A model generated the notes under the pieces. That model made no database searches. It was given only the letters and a program-made list of their open reading frames with translations, and was not told where the DNA came from. 64,000 nucleotides of DNA from VBAU01 sp036005185 (GTDB lineage: Bacteria; Bacteroidota; Bacteroidia; Chitinophagales; Chitinophagaceae), in contig DASYQS010000041.1 in the NCBI GenBank assembly GCA_036005185.1, forward strand, positions 46,242 to 110,241, written 5' to 3'. Below, piece after piece: positions 18,501 to 27,579 of the stretch. Positions within the stretch are counted from its first letter, which is position 1. Each line of letters starts with the position of its first letter. The position numbers and the translations under genes were made by a program.

Positions 18501-21015
18501 GCGGTGGTGGAACAGGTGAATTCGCAATGCTGATATCATCAACTGTCCATCTGGCACCATCATCAACAGTTGAAGTATATACAAAAGCAACATGAACATT
18601 TGATTGTTTGAAAGCAGAAAGATTGATCTCAGATGAAATGGTCCAAACGTTTGATGTTTGAGCCGGGAATTTTCCATTGAGATCAGTCCATGTAGCTAAA
18701 GTTGGATCGCCGCCAACATAATCAGTTGATACTTTTAATTGCAAGGGCGATCCATTAAAAGCCGTTCTGCTCCAGAATGAAAGCAAAGGATATATGGTTT
18801 CAGTAAGATTGAAAGAAGGAGAGATAAGCCAATCTATGTTCGGTACATTGGTGCCGCCGGAAAAACCATTTATCTGAACTCCGTTTGGAGCGCTGCCCAA
18901 AGGCAAGTTGTTTGCATCGCGTCCAAATGTTGTACAAGTCCAAACTATTGAACCCGCAACGCTATACTGCGTAAATCCATCGCTAAGTGATGAAGAACAG
19001 TTTTGAAAATCGGCTGTGTAAAAAATAATGCCTGTTGTAAATGACCAGGTGCTGTTTCCGCTGATACCCGCAAAATCATTATTCGATTGGTCTTTAAATG
19101 CCCCATTATCAATTTCAATATAATAGCTGGTGCTGGTTGTTAAACCTGAAAGAGTAAAGGATGCTGTAGTAGCTGAAACAGTAACTGCTGCAGTAGTTAT
19201 ATCAATGGTTTGAACAACACTATTATCACTCATTTTCTTTATTATAATATTTCCCGTTCCTTTTTGAACAGTTTCATTAAAAGCGATGCTGGCTGTAAGA
19301 TTTGTTGCAGTGTTGACTGCGTTGTTGGCTGGAAAAAGAGAACTGATAACCGGAGGTTCAGCATCGGCGGGATTGGCTTCGATGGAAAAGTCATCAATTC
19401 CTAATCCATCGTCTGCGCCGGAAACATTTGGATCAACCCATCTAATAAAAAATGTAGATCCGCTTGGAATAGATAAACCGGTTAGCACAAACGAAACAGC
19501 GGTTCTGTTTGTTGAAAAATTTCCATCGAGCGCACCTACTGTGGTTGTATTGGGCGATGCAAAATCAAGTTGGTGTACATCTGTCCATGTACCGGTTGTA
19601 AGATTTGTTGCATCAGTGCTATATTGGAAATTAAGAAAATCACTTCTTCCAGTTGCTCCAAACCTCCATTGCTCACCTGTGTAAGAAATGGCAAGAGCAG
19701 TAATTGTTGCACCAGTATTGTTTACAAGCGAAGCGCCGATAGTTGAAACAAATGCATTTGTTTGCAGAGTACCAAAAGCCCTGTCAGTATTTGTTCCTGT
19801 TCCAAAACTGTACGTATCTCCCGAGGTTGAGCCACCGCTATTTGCTGTATAGCTAGTATTAGCACCTGTGCCGCTTTCTGAAAATATCCATCCTGATGGC
19901 AAAGCAAATAAAGAACCGGCGCCACTGTTGACAAGGGTATTAAAGTCTTGTGAATAAACGCCGCTGGTAAGAGAAATCGGTGAAATATCGTCATCAATCA
20001 AGTCGATCGTGGCATTGGAAATACCTAAAGAATATCCTCCCGAAGGATTGGAAATATCAACGCGTATAGTCTTAACGCCCTCCGATACGTTATCATCCAT
20101 AGGAATTACAGTTGCAGTAATAGCAGTTATTCCTGCAGGTACAGTGATAGTTCCATTAGAATTAGTTAACGGTGAAGGCGACCCTGTTGAAAGTGTAATT
20201 GTATAGTCTGTAGAAAATGAAGCAGTGCCAGACAAAGCATAATCAAAAGTTGTAGAAGATGCAGTCGCAGTGCTGAATGTAAATGAAAAGCTTCCATTTG
20301 TTGCCGGCTCCGCTGCATCAGCACCCACTGAAACAGAAAGAGTAGATGCTCCTCCGCCTACATTTATATTGTCGATCGCAAAGCTGGGGCGTGAGCCTGC
20401 GCCAGATACCTGTCTGCTGATCCATCTGATTTGAACAACTGATTGGTTATTGCAAGCGGCAGGCAAAATAATCGATTTGCTTTGCGGATTTTGAGGGGTT
20501 GTGCCTGTAGTTTGGGAGGTGGTATTATTTTGATACTCGATGCCAGTTAAGGTAGTAAATGTTCCGCTTGTTCCTATTCGGTATTGTAAGGTGACTTCAT
20601 TAATGCGAGTATTCGCGCTGCCATCATAGGGGTTTCTTATTGTCATGATATCATAATTCACTTGGATGCCAGCCTGGCCTGTTGTATTTAAAGCAAGCAC
20701 TATTGAAAGATCAAGTGAACCTGTATTCAGAAAACCTATTTTGCCATCATAATTATAAACATTTCCGGTTGCACTAGCAGCCGTACCCAAAGCTGTTAAA
20801 ACTCTGTCTGCAGTAGGAGAAGCAGTATTAAAGGAGCCACCTGGTGTTGTAGAAACTGTCCAACCTTGCCAGCCGAAAGGATAGGTTGTTGATGCTGCTA
20901 GCAAAGAACTAAAGTTTTCACTAAATGGTAGTGATTGTGGTGTCGGATTCGTTTGAGCAACGGTAGATAAACAAATAATTGTGATTAGCACAAGCAGCCA
21001 GCAAATCTTCTTCAT
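15595..21015 (-). CDS. Type IX-secreted multidomain endonuclease/exonuclease/phosphatase protein
   Basis: A 1806-residue secreted protein with signal peptide (MKKICWLLVLITIICLSTVAQ). Domains in order: an N-terminal beta-sandwich region, Calx-beta (about 225-343), a further beta domain, an SbsA-like Ig domain (about 552-665), a choice-of-anchor J-like region (about 665-840), the endonuclease/exonuclease/phosphatase domain (about 947-1242), several HYR domains (about 1245-1510), a PKD-like domain, and a T9SS type A sorting domain (last 80 residues, with MPNPSANYFTI and YPGIYIVEV). The EEP domain keeps NWNLEW, LGDFNDD and SDHYPV, so it is probably an active extracellular nuclease or phosphodiesterase. 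The sorting domain predicts export through the type IX system and attachment to the cell surface. Monocistronic. Confidence 0.92.
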   Translation of the reverse strand: MKKICWLLVLITIICLSTVAQTNPTPQSLPFSENFSSLLAASTTYPFGWQGWTVSTTPGGSFNTASPTADRVLTALGTAASATGNVYNYDGKIGFLNTGSLDLSIVLALNTTGQAGIQVNYDIMTIRNPYDGSANTRINEVTLQYRIGTSGTFTTLTGIEYQNNTTSQTTGTTPQNPQSKSIILPAACNNQSVVQIRWISRQVSGAGSRPSFAIDNINVGGGASTLSVSVGADAAEPATNGSFSFTFSTATASSTTFDYALSGTASFSTDYTITLSTGSPSPLTNSNGTITVPAGITAITATVIPMDDNVSEGVKTIRVDISNPSGGYSLGISNATIDLIDDDISPISLTSGVYSQDFNTLVNSGAGSLFALPSGWIFSESGTGANTSYTANSGGSTSGDTYSFGTGTNTDRAFGTLQTNAFVSTIGASLVNNTGATITALAISYTGEQWRFGATGRSDFLNFQYSTDATNLTTGTWTDVHQLDFASPNTTTVGALDGNFSTNRTAVSFVLTGLSIPSGSTFFIRWVDPNVSGADDGLGIDDFSIEANPADAEPPVISSLFPANNAVNTATNLTASIAFNETVQKGTGNIIIKKMSDNSVVQTIDITTAAVTVSATTASFTLSGLTTSTSYYIEIDNGAFKDQSNNDFAGISGNSTWSFTTGIIFYTADFQNCSSSLSDGFTQYSVAGSIVWTCTTFGRDANNLPLGSAPNGVQINGFSGGTNVPNIDWLISPSFNLTETIYPLLSFWSRTAFNGSPLQLKVSTDYVGGDPTLATWTDLNGKFPAQTSNVWTISSEINLSAFKQSNVHVAFVYTSTVDDGARWTVDDISIANSPVPPPPSLTVGTTDIQFNYVANGSTAIKTFTFIGNDLTDNVTLNSTGAFSISKDGTNFSSSLEYTVEEANNITETVYVRFTPTQANQNFAGAISISTSAILANINLKGTSIDPETTLEVVNWNLEWFGSTDPSLGPTNDNLQEQNVKTILQNIGADIYGLVEVVDESRLASIVSQMPGYTYVICNYGSHVNPFETDPSPLSEAQKEAFVFKTSVFSNITTTPLVTNGVNTAADLTNPAYNYFSSGRYPFMMTADVTLNGVTKTVRFVLLHAKANTSPTATSYARRKAGADTLKYTLNTLYPNDNILILGDFNDDLDSTITDGIHPRITSYYAFTNDTVTTFSSPTLALSLAGKRSTVGFNDVIDHVMLSNELNPYYMSSTANVLTDVASLVSNYGSTTSDHYPVFTRYMFCKLNCPENITVSNDAGQCGAIVNFDVSSTMTCGTVTAAPASGSFFPIGSTQVQVTASTGETCSFTITVVDNENPTISCVANQTRNTNANVCTYTVVDNEFDATANDNCTGITIINDYNNSNTLAGAVFNKGQTTVTWTATDAAGNTTNCSFMITVEDHQAPVITAPANITVNTDVGTCYATNVLLGTAITSDNCPGEAASNNAPSQFSKGITTVIWTVTDASGNTNTANQTVIVTDNEKPAITSCPVVPVFCYNAGNNYTIPALTATDNCGSVSYSYNITGATTRSGNTNNATGTFNIGVSTITWVVTDESNNTSTCQTTVTINSPVSSSIADKYAVNPGGAANTIYIGYGPTSLTLDAIVTGGTSPYSYKWTIGSSAGPALNTSLSYTASPTTTTTYYFNAKDVYGCSALLVTKTIYVQDVRCGNKQDKVTVCQLIKSKFTTSCIASKDVSSALANGAYLGDCVNSMTRSNSSPEVSPTALTVTAMPNPSANYFTIHIKGENTPEKLSIRVMDVLGRTIEQKQNLQANSSIKIGSNYYPGIYIVEVVQGTIRQQIKLIKAGN

Positions 21016-21037
21016 ACAGTTTAAGTTTTGTAAACGA

Positions 21038-21045
21038 CAAATCTA
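21038..21045 (-). promoter_or_regulatory. -7 box of the T9SS nuclease gene
   Basis: TAGATTTG on the reverse strand matches TAnnTTTG exactly, 23 bases before the start. The nearest upstream TTTG is 26 bases away (21072-21075), so the -33 element is not convincing. Confidence 0.5.
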
Positions 21046-21172
21046 AGGGAAACAGTTTATGAGAGCGGAAGCAAATGATGAATTTATTATTAACATCATC
21101 AAACTGAGCAGAAAAATCGTTGGTATAAAAATGACAGGTAATATGATAGTTAATTTCACTCAAAGGGAATGA

Positions 21173-21940
21173 TCAATCTCTAACCACAATAATTCCTTTT
21201 AAATGCATTTTTTGTTTTTGATAGACGATAGCGTAACCATTATCTAAAAGTAATTTCTGATGCTGGGGGCTGGCGTAAATAAAATAAATACTTCGGGGAT
21301 ATTCATCACAAGAAATATCCAGGTTTCTTAAAAAATTCTTTAGCACTGATTGATTAAACGGGTTAAACATAAAAAAAACACAATCATCTGGAGCAATGTT
21401 ATAATTCTCTACATTTTCATTGATGACCCTCCATCTTATGTCAGGAAACTGCTTTTCTTTTTTTTTCATATTGGCAATGGCCTGTTCGCATATTTCTTTT
21501 GCAAAATCGATTCCAGTAATATTAGTGAAACCAAAATGTGGAGCTGCCATCATCATTCTTCCTTTGCCACAGCCTAAATCAACAATTGAAGTTTGATCAG
21601 ATAGTTTCCGGAAAGCACTAAGCAGTTGTTCAAGCATGTAAAAGCTTACCGGTTCATAGCGGGACGCCTTTTTTATGTCTCCTTTTACAACGTTCAAATC
21701 TTTTAGCTCAACCGGGATAAAGGTATTGGATCCGTATTTTAAAGTACCGCGAATGCTATCATACAACATAAAAAAAGCCATCCAAATATTCCAGTTGATG
21801 GCAACGTAAAAAAATTGAGTTATGTATTTCCAGACGGTCTTCACTGCGTTGCCGGTTACTAGTAATTTGTTGCTCGCAACAGAGTCAATATTTTTTTTGA
21901 AAACGCGGTCGATGAAAATTTTGCAGCAGTGAATATTCAT
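21173..21940 (-). CDS. Class I SAM-dependent methyltransferase
   Basis: A 255-residue methyltransferase. Motif I is IVDLGCGKGRMMM, with ITGIDFA as motif II (the acidic residue binding the SAM ribose) and DDCVFFMFNPFN as motif IV. A hydrophobic stretch near residues 43-60 (FFYVAINWNIWMAFFML) precedes the fold and may be a membrane contact. The substrate cannot be deduced. The ATG at 21938-21940 is eight bases after the recJ stop, so the gene is probably co-transcribed with recJ; a TTG two codons earlier is possible. Confidence 0.85.
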   Translation of the reverse strand: MNIHCCKIFIDRVFKKNIDSVASNKLLVTGNAVKTVWKYITQFFYVAINWNIWMAFFMLYDSIRGTLKYGSNTFIPVELKDLNVVKGDIKKASRYEPVSFYMLEQLLSAFRKLSDQTSIVDLGCGKGRMMMAAPHFGFTNITGIDFAKEICEQAIANMKKKEKQFPDIRWRVINENVENYNIAPDDCVFFMFNPFNQSVLKNFLRNLDISCDEYPRSIYFIYASPQHQKLLLDNGYAIVYQKQKMHLKGIIVVRD

Positions 21941-21948
21941 TTCCAATC

Positions 21949-23664
21949 TTAATTACACATCTCTGATTCCTCGCTCAAACGTAGATCAATTACTCTCAAT
22001 TGCAAGCTTTTTTGTCCGTTCCATTCATTTTCATCGATTTTAAAAACAATATCTAACGGTTTCTTCATTTGCAGTAAAAGGAGTTTATCCGCCATGCCAA
22101 ATCCAATGCCGGAAAAAATTACATTGTCTTGACGCAAAACAAAACGAAGATGTTGCTCTTTCAGAATTTTAGAAAAACCAGTATCGAGAGCTTTTTTTAC
22201 AAGAAAATGCGGTCGCAGGTTTTCTGGACCAAAAGGTTCCATTTGCGAAACAATATTGTAAAATGACCAGCTAATATCTTTGAATTTTATTTCACTGTCA
22301 ATAACAATTTCAGGTGTCAATAACTCTGGAGTTATCGTGGTGGAGACCACTTCTTCGAATTTAGCTTTGAAGGCTTCAATTTTGGCCAACTCAATGGTCA
22401 TGCCTGCTGCTGCAAAATGTCCTCCATAACCTAATAAATGTTCCTTACAAGCATGAATAGCTTCATATAAATTGAAACCGGGAACACTTCTGGCGCTGCC
22501 AGCAGCATAATCACCCGATAGCGTTAATACAACAGTAGGGCGATGATAATGCTCAATTAATCTTGATGCCACAATTCCCACAACACCTTTGTGCCAGTGA
22601 GGCTGAAAAACTACAGTGGATTTTCTGTTGATCAAATATTCATCGTTCTTAATCAAGGCAAGGGCCTCATCGGTAATGCTGCTGTCGGCTTCTTTGCGAT
22701 CGGTATTGTCGCTGTGCAACATTTCAGCGTACTGTAATGCTTGTTCATAATTTTCTGAAATAAACATTAAGACTGCTTTTCTGGCATCGTCCATCCTACC
22801 TGCAGCATTTACCCTAGGTGCAATCATGAATACAAGATTATTGATATGAAGCTTTTTTGTTAAACCGCTTAAATATGCAAGCGCCTTTACTCCATTATTT
22901 GGATTTTCGTTCGCTTTTTTTAACCCATAGTATGCAAGTACACGGTTTTCTCCTGTCATAGGCACTATGTCTGCAGCAATTGCAGTAGCAACAAGATCTA
23001 AATATTCAAGAGCTATATCATCAGGCAAATTTAATTTTTGTGCAAGTGCTGAAATGAGCTTGAAACCCACACCGCATCCGCATAACTCCTTATAAGGATA
23101 ATCACAATCCTTTTGTTTGGGGTTCAAAATCGCTAATGCAGGCGGAAGCTGCACATCAGGCAAATGATGGTCACAGACTATAAAATCAATCCCAATTTCT
23201 TTTGCGTATGAAATCAGCTCAATTGATTTAATGCCGCAATCGAGCGAAATAATAAGAGTAAAACCATTTTCTTTTGCAAAATCAACGCCTGCTTTGCTTA
23301 CACCATATCCTTCACGATAGCGGTGAGGTATGTAAAAATCGAGGTTTGAATGTAGTTTGTTCAAAAATTGATACATACAGGCTACTGATGTAGTACCGTC
23401 AACATCGTAATCGCCGTAAACAAGAACCTTTTCTTGTTTTTCAATCGCAGTAATGATCCTGTTCACAGCTTTGTCCATATCCTTCATCAACCAGGGGTCA
23501 TGCAAATCGGTGAGCTGCGGGCGATAAAAATTTTTTGCTTGATCGAAGGTTTCAACACTTCGTTGCACAAGAATTTTACAAATGGCAGGATGAATTTTAA
23601 GCGATTGTTGCAATGAACTCACTTTTTCATGATCTGCATGTAATATGGTCCAGCGTTTTTGCAT
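21949..23664 (-). CDS. recJ: Single-stranded-DNA-specific exonuclease RecJ
   Basis: A 571-residue 5'-3' exonuclease on single-stranded DNA acting in recombination and mismatch repair. The DHH phosphoesterase motifs are present: VYGDYDVDGTTSVA, ISLDCGIKS, VCDHHLP, and the DHHA1 motif GYGGHFAAAGMTI. An OB-fold-like C-terminal domain follows. Length is normal for the family. It lies about 100 bases downstream of the polyprenyl synthase gene and just upstream of the methyltransferase. Confidence 0.97.
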   Translation of the reverse strand: MQKRWTILHADHEKVSSLQQSLKIHPAICKILVQRSVETFDQAKNFYRPQLTDLHDPWLMKDMDKAVNRIITAIEKQEKVLVYGDYDVDGTTSVACMYQFLNKLHSNLDFYIPHRYREGYGVSKAGVDFAKENGFTLIISLDCGIKSIELISYAKEIGIDFIVCDHHLPDVQLPPALAILNPKQKDCDYPYKELCGCGVGFKLISALAQKLNLPDDIALEYLDLVATAIAADIVPMTGENRVLAYYGLKKANENPNNGVKALAYLSGLTKKLHINNLVFMIAPRVNAAGRMDDARKAVLMFISENYEQALQYAEMLHSDNTDRKEADSSITDEALALIKNDEYLINRKSTVVFQPHWHKGVVGIVASRLIEHYHRPTVVLTLSGDYAAGSARSVPGFNLYEAIHACKEHLLGYGGHFAAAGMTIELAKIEAFKAKFEEVVSTTITPELLTPEIVIDSEIKFKDISWSFYNIVSQMEPFGPENLRPHFLVKKALDTGFSKILKEQHLRFVLRQDNVIFSGIGFGMADKLLLLQMKKPLDIVFKIDENEWNGQKSLQLRVIDLRLSEESEMCN

Positions 23665-23766
23665 CGCGGATTTTTATGAGATGGGGCGATCAACGATTTC
23701 ACAGAATTTTGATACCAATATTAATCAATCTTTGAAATCCACGATTAAAATCCTTTTCCCGCTTGG

Positions 23767-24729
23767 TCAGTATTTTCTGTCGGTAACGAAATTTACAAGA
23801 TTTTCAAGTCCTTTTCGATAAGCGTTATCAGGGAATTCATGTAAAAGATCCATTGATTTTTGTTTGAACTCATTCATTTTTTGTTGGGCGTATTTTATCC
23901 CCCCATATTCAACAACCTTGTTAATTACAAATTTTATTTTCTCTTTGTTCTGATTTTCATTTTTAACAATGAAAATGATTTTTCTTCTTGTTTCTTTATC
24001 AGCGTTGTTAAGAGTAAAGATCAATGGCAGGGTTAATTTTTTTTCTTTGATATCATTACCAGTTGGTTTTCCAATGTCATCATTACTATAATCAAACAAG
24101 TCATCCTTGATTTGAAAAGCCATGCCCGCGTTTTCACCGAATAATCTCATTTTTTCGGTAAGGTCATTGTTATTCGTGGTTGACCAAGCGCCTGCAGCGC
24201 AGGCAGAGGCTACCAGTGATGCTGTTTTGCAACGGATAATATCATAATAAACTTCTTCCTTTAGATTTAGGGTACGGGCTTTTTCAAGTTGTAATAATTC
24301 GCCTTCACTCATTTTTCGAACGGCATCTGAGAGTATATGTAAAATGCGATAATCATTATAATCGAGTGATAGCAATAAACCTTTTGCCAACAAATAGTCA
24401 CCTATAAGAACCGTGGCTTTAGCTTTCCACAATGCATACACCGAAAAAAAGCCTCTTCTTTCCATTGAATCGTCCACCACATCATCATGCATTAGAGTAG
24501 CAGTATGAAGCAATTCTACCAGGGATGCTGCTCGGTAAGTTGATTCATTTACTTCACCACAAAGCCGGGCAGTTAAAAAAACAAACATGGGTCTTAATTG
24601 CTTTCCCTTTCGCTTCACAATGTACCGCATAATGCGGTCAAGCATAGGCGCATGGCTGCTTACAGCGTCCTTGAATTTTATTTCAAAGGTTTTTAATTCA
24701 TTTTCTATCAAGTCAACAGGCAGCTTCAT
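23767..24729 (-). CDS. Polyprenyl diphosphate synthase, long-chain type
   Basis: A 320-residue trans-isoprenyl synthase extending allylic diphosphates with isopentenyl diphosphate. First Asp-rich motif DDVVD at 82-86 (in LMHDDVVDDSMERRG), second KDDLFD at 208-213. The residue five before the first motif is Ala77, a small residue, which in this family permits long products; a menaquinone side chain precursor is the likely product in this phylum. Divergent from the ompA-family gene at 24930. Confidence 0.93.
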   Translation of the reverse strand: MKLPVDLIENELKTFEIKFKDAVSSHAPMLDRIMRYIVKRKGKQLRPMFVFLTARLCGEVNESTYRAASLVELLHTATLMHDDVVDDSMERRGFFSVYALWKAKATVLIGDYLLAKGLLLSLDYNDYRILHILSDAVRKMSEGELLQLEKARTLNLKEEVYYDIIRCKTASLVASACAAGAWSTTNNNDLTEKMRLFGENAGMAFQIKDDLFDYSNDDIGKPTGNDIKEKKLTLPLIFTLNNADKETRRKIIFIVKNENQNKEKIKFVINKVVEYGGIKYAQQKMNEFKQKSMDLLHEFPDNAYRKGLENLVNFVTDRKY

Positions 24730-24852
24730 TTGTGAAAAGAAAGCAATATACGTTCGAAAAGATAAATGGTTAAAGTATGATTAGGGCTATTATTTAATAA
24801 CCTAAATATCAAAAAAATGCCGGGGAAATATTGGCAAATAAAAATTTTAAAA

Positions 24853-24883
24853 TTTGGTATTTAGTTATCAGTTTATATTTTTG
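24853..24883 (+). promoter_or_regulatory. Consensus Bacteroidota promoter of the OmpA-family gene
   Basis: TTTG at 24853-24856, 19 bases, then TATTTTTG at 24876-24883. Both elements and the spacing match the Bacteroidota vegetative promoter. The start point would be near 24890, giving a leader of about 40 bases. Confidence 0.85.
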
Positions 24884-24929
24884 CGAAAGATTAGGACATT
24901 GTTGTTTTTCAAAAATTTAATTCTTAGTT

Positions 24930-26591
24930 ATGGCAAGCAAAAAGTACACACTATTAGCAGGCCTATTCTGCCTGTTAATGTCATCAGCATTTTCACAAGC
25001 TCAGATCAGGTCATATGAAGATTCATCTGTGATCCCCACCAAAAGAATGCCTCAGCATACTGAGTTCTTAAATGGCACATACAATTATCCCGCAAAGCCA
25101 CGCAACCAATGGGAAATTGGAATTAAAGGCGGTCTTTCTTCAATAGCTGGCGATGTGCGTGCACGCATTCCATCCTTTGGCGCTGGCATTCATGTAAGAA
25201 AGGCTCTTGGTTATGTTTTCTCATTGAGAGCTGAATACGATTGGTTAAATATGAGAGGATTGAATTTCTCTGCATCTTCTGCCTTCAAGAGAAATCCTGT
25301 GTTGGAGGAAATCTATAGAAATCCTAACGGGACCTACAGCCAGAATACGATATTCTACAATTACAGAACACACGTCAACGAGCTTAGCCTTCAGGGTGTT
25401 GTAACCTTAAATAATATCCGTTTTCACAAGGCTAAAACAGGTATGAATTTTTATGGTTTTGGAGGTATAGCGGGCGTGCAATATAAAGCAGCTTATAACG
25501 CTCTAAACGACCAAGGCCAGCCTTATAATTTTAGCGGTATTGCTTCTCAAAACTATGAGAACAGAAAAGATGCTCTTGATGCATTAAAGGATCTCCTTGA
25601 CGACAGTTATGAAACCCGTGCAGAAGAAGATCCATTACAACCTAAGCTGGGCGATAATCCATTTAAGGTAGGTTTTGTAGTTGGTGCCGGCGTTCAAATA
25701 AAACTGAACAACCGCTTCAATATAGCAATTGAAGATAAATTTACTTCTGCAAAGACCGACCTGCTTGATGGGCAACAATGGCAGGAAAACTTTGGCGCAG
25801 GCGGTGCTGGATCAGTTGCTCAAAGTCGTGACTATGACGCCTATAATTTCTTAAGCGTTGGCTTGAATGTGAATCTTGGTGCAAAAGCTGTTGAGCCGCT
25901 GTGGTGGCTGAATCCGTTGGATTATGCTTACAGCGAAATCCGCAAGCCAAAGCTCATGATCATGCCAAAACCAGTTTTGCCTGATGCAGATGGCGATGGT
26001 GTTACAGACCAGTTTGACCAAGAACAAACTCCTCAGGGCTGTCCTGTTGATACACACGGTGTAAGTCTTGATACTGATGGTGATGGCGTTCCAGATTGTA
26101 AGGATAAAGAAAAAATTACTCCTACTATTTGTCAACCTGTCGATGCTGATGGCGTTGGTAAGTGTCCATGTCCGGATTCTACTTGCTTTGAGCCTTATTT
26201 GAATAGATTGGGTGGCGCTGGTGGCTGTGATACTAAATTAGGCGCTTTGCCAAGTGTTACCTTCCCTGGCAATTCTGTAACAATAAGCAAAGATGCACAA
26301 GCCCTTCTGTCTAGTGTTGGTTCTCGCATGCGTAACAACCCAGAATGTAAAGTGGTAGTAGTTGGCTACTGCGCTTCAACAAAAGTTGAACAACAAAGAA
26401 GCTGGGATAGGGTAAATGCAGTGATCAATTATATGGTCGAAAAAGAAGGCATCAGTGGAGATCGCTTTATCTTCCAATATGGACAGGAAGGCGGCGATTG
26501 CAATACTGTTGACTTGCGTGGTGCAGCAACAGGTGAAGAAGGCCCGACTACAGTACCTGCTCCACACCCGAATTTGAGAAAAACTAAGTAA
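24930..26591 (+). CDS. OmpA-family outer-membrane protein with thrombospondin type 3 repeats
   Basis: A 553-residue outer-membrane protein with a signal peptide (LLAGLFCLLMSSAFSQAQ). Residues about 55-315 form an outer-membrane beta-barrel. Calcium-binding TSP type 3 repeats follow at about 350-390 (DADGDGVTDQFD, DTDGDGVPDC). The C-terminal OmpA-like domain (about 445-525) normally binds peptidoglycan; here it reads VVVVGYCASTKVEQQRSWDR and so is somewhat divergent from the usual GHTD form. Cysteines around TICQPVDADGVGKCPC could form disulfides. Role: envelope integrity between outer membrane and cell wall. Preceded by a consensus promoter and followed by a strong terminator, so monocistronic and probably well expressed. 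Confidence 0.93.
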   Translation: MASKKYTLLAGLFCLLMSSAFSQAQIRSYEDSSVIPTKRMPQHTEFLNGTYNYPAKPRNQWEIGIKGGLSSIAGDVRARIPSFGAGIHVRKALGYVFSLRAEYDWLNMRGLNFSASSAFKRNPVLEEIYRNPNGTYSQNTIFYNYRTHVNELSLQGVVTLNNIRFHKAKTGMNFYGFGGIAGVQYKAAYNALNDQGQPYNFSGIASQNYENRKDALDALKDLLDDSYETRAEEDPLQPKLGDNPFKVGFVVGAGVQIKLNNRFNIAIEDKFTSAKTDLLDGQQWQENFGAGGAGSVAQSRDYDAYNFLSVGLNVNLGAKAVEPLWWLNPLDYAYSEIRKPKLMIMPKPVLPDADGDGVTDQFDQEQTPQGCPVDTHGVSLDTDGDGVPDCKDKEKITPTICQPVDADGVGKCPCPDSTCFEPYLNRLGGAGGCDTKLGALPSVTFPGNSVTISKDAQALLSSVGSRMRNNPECKVVVVGYCASTKVEQQRSWDRVNAVINYMVEKEGISGDRFIFQYGQEGGDCNTVDLRGAATGEEGPTTVPAPHPNLRKTK

Positions 26592-26612
26592 GTGTACATT
26601 TTGCTGATAGAT

Positions 26613-26641
26613 AAAACCCTCCCATTTTGGGAGGGTTTTTT
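26613..26641 (+). terminator. Rho-independent terminator after the OmpA-family gene
   Basis: An 11-bp stem AAAACCCTCCC (26613-26623) and GGGAGGGTTTT (26629-26639) with loop ATTTT, merging into a T-run. Confidence 0.93.
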
Positions 26642-26748
26642 GTTACCGCTGTTCCCTAAAAAGCATTATTGAAATTTTCCTTTATGTAAATCTTAACTAC
26701 TCTATTTTGGACGCCTTTGTTTTTTATAACAGATTTGTGTAAATCAAT

Positions 26749-26756
26749 TAACTTTG
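26749..26756 (+). promoter_or_regulatory. -7 box of bamD
   Basis: TAACTTTG matches TAnnTTTG exactly and ends only 10 bases before the ATG. The predicted start point is about 4 bases ahead of the ATG, so the transcript would be nearly leaderless. No TTTG is seen 19-21 bases upstream, so support is partial. Confidence 0.45.
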
Positions 26757-26766
26757 CCCACTTTTT

Positions 26767-27579
26767 ATGAGACTCGTCCTTATTTTATTAGTAACAGTTA
26801 TTTTAAGCAGTTGCCATGGCATTAATAAGATCCTAAAAAACAAGGATCCTGAATATAAGCTGCGTATGGCTGAAAAATACTATGTCAAAAAGAAGTACAA
26901 TTATGCTTATCAGCTTTTTGAAGACGTAGTTCCTTATTACAAAACAAGTAAGGAGTTTGAGAATATTTATTATAAAATGGCCTATTGTACTTATTATCAG
27001 AGAGACTATTTAAGCGCCGAAAATTATTTTAAAACATACCTTGAGCTTTTTCCTAATAATCCAAGGGCCGAAGAGATGGATTATATGAGGGCTTACTGTT
27101 ATTATAAGCAATCTCCAAAACCAGAGCTCGATCAAACCAATACAGCGAAAACCATTGGCATGATGCAGAGCTTTATTAACACTCACCCTGGCTCTGCCCG
27201 TATTAAGGAGGCTAATAATATCATTGATATTTGCCGGTTTAAACTGGAAACAAAAGATCATAAAGCTGCTCAATTATATTACGATATTGGCCAGTTTAGA
27301 GCAGCGGCAGTTTCTTTTGCAGAGGTTTTGAATAATTATCCCGAGTCCGATAAGGCAGATGAATATAAGCTAATGACGATAAAATCTTATTATCGTTATG
27401 CAGAATTGAGCGTAGAAGAAAAAAAAGGCGAACGTTTTGAAAAAGTGGTCCAGGAGTGTAATGATTTTACGGATCGCTTTCCTCAAAGCAAATTCACTAA
27501 AGATGTAGAACATTATTTAAATTTGTCACAAACCAATATTAAAAACTTATCAAATGAGCAAACTAAGACGTCAACTTAG
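26767..27579 (+). CDS. bamD: Outer membrane protein assembly factor BamD
   Basis: A 270-residue lipoprotein with lipobox VILSSC. Tetratricopeptide-like repeats span most of the protein (KKKYNYAYQLFEDVVPYY, QRDYLSAENYFKTYLELFP, IGQFRAAAVSFAEVLNNYP), as in BamD/YfiO. It acts at the periplasmic face of the outer membrane in the BAM complex that inserts beta-barrel proteins. The 3' end overlaps the rpoZ start by 26 bases, so translation of the two is probably coupled. Confidence 0.93.
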   Translation: MRLVLILLVTVILSSCHGINKILKNKDPEYKLRMAEKYYVKKKYNYAYQLFEDVVPYYKTSKEFENIYYKMAYCTYYQRDYLSAENYFKTYLELFPNNPRAEEMDYMRAYCYYKQSPKPELDQTNTAKTIGMMQSFINTHPGSARIKEANNIIDICRFKLETKDHKAAQLYYDIGQFRAAAVSFAEVLNNYPESDKADEYKLMTIKSYYRYAELSVEEKKGERFEKVVQECNDFTDRFPQSKFTKDVEHYLNLSQTNIKNLSNEQTKTST

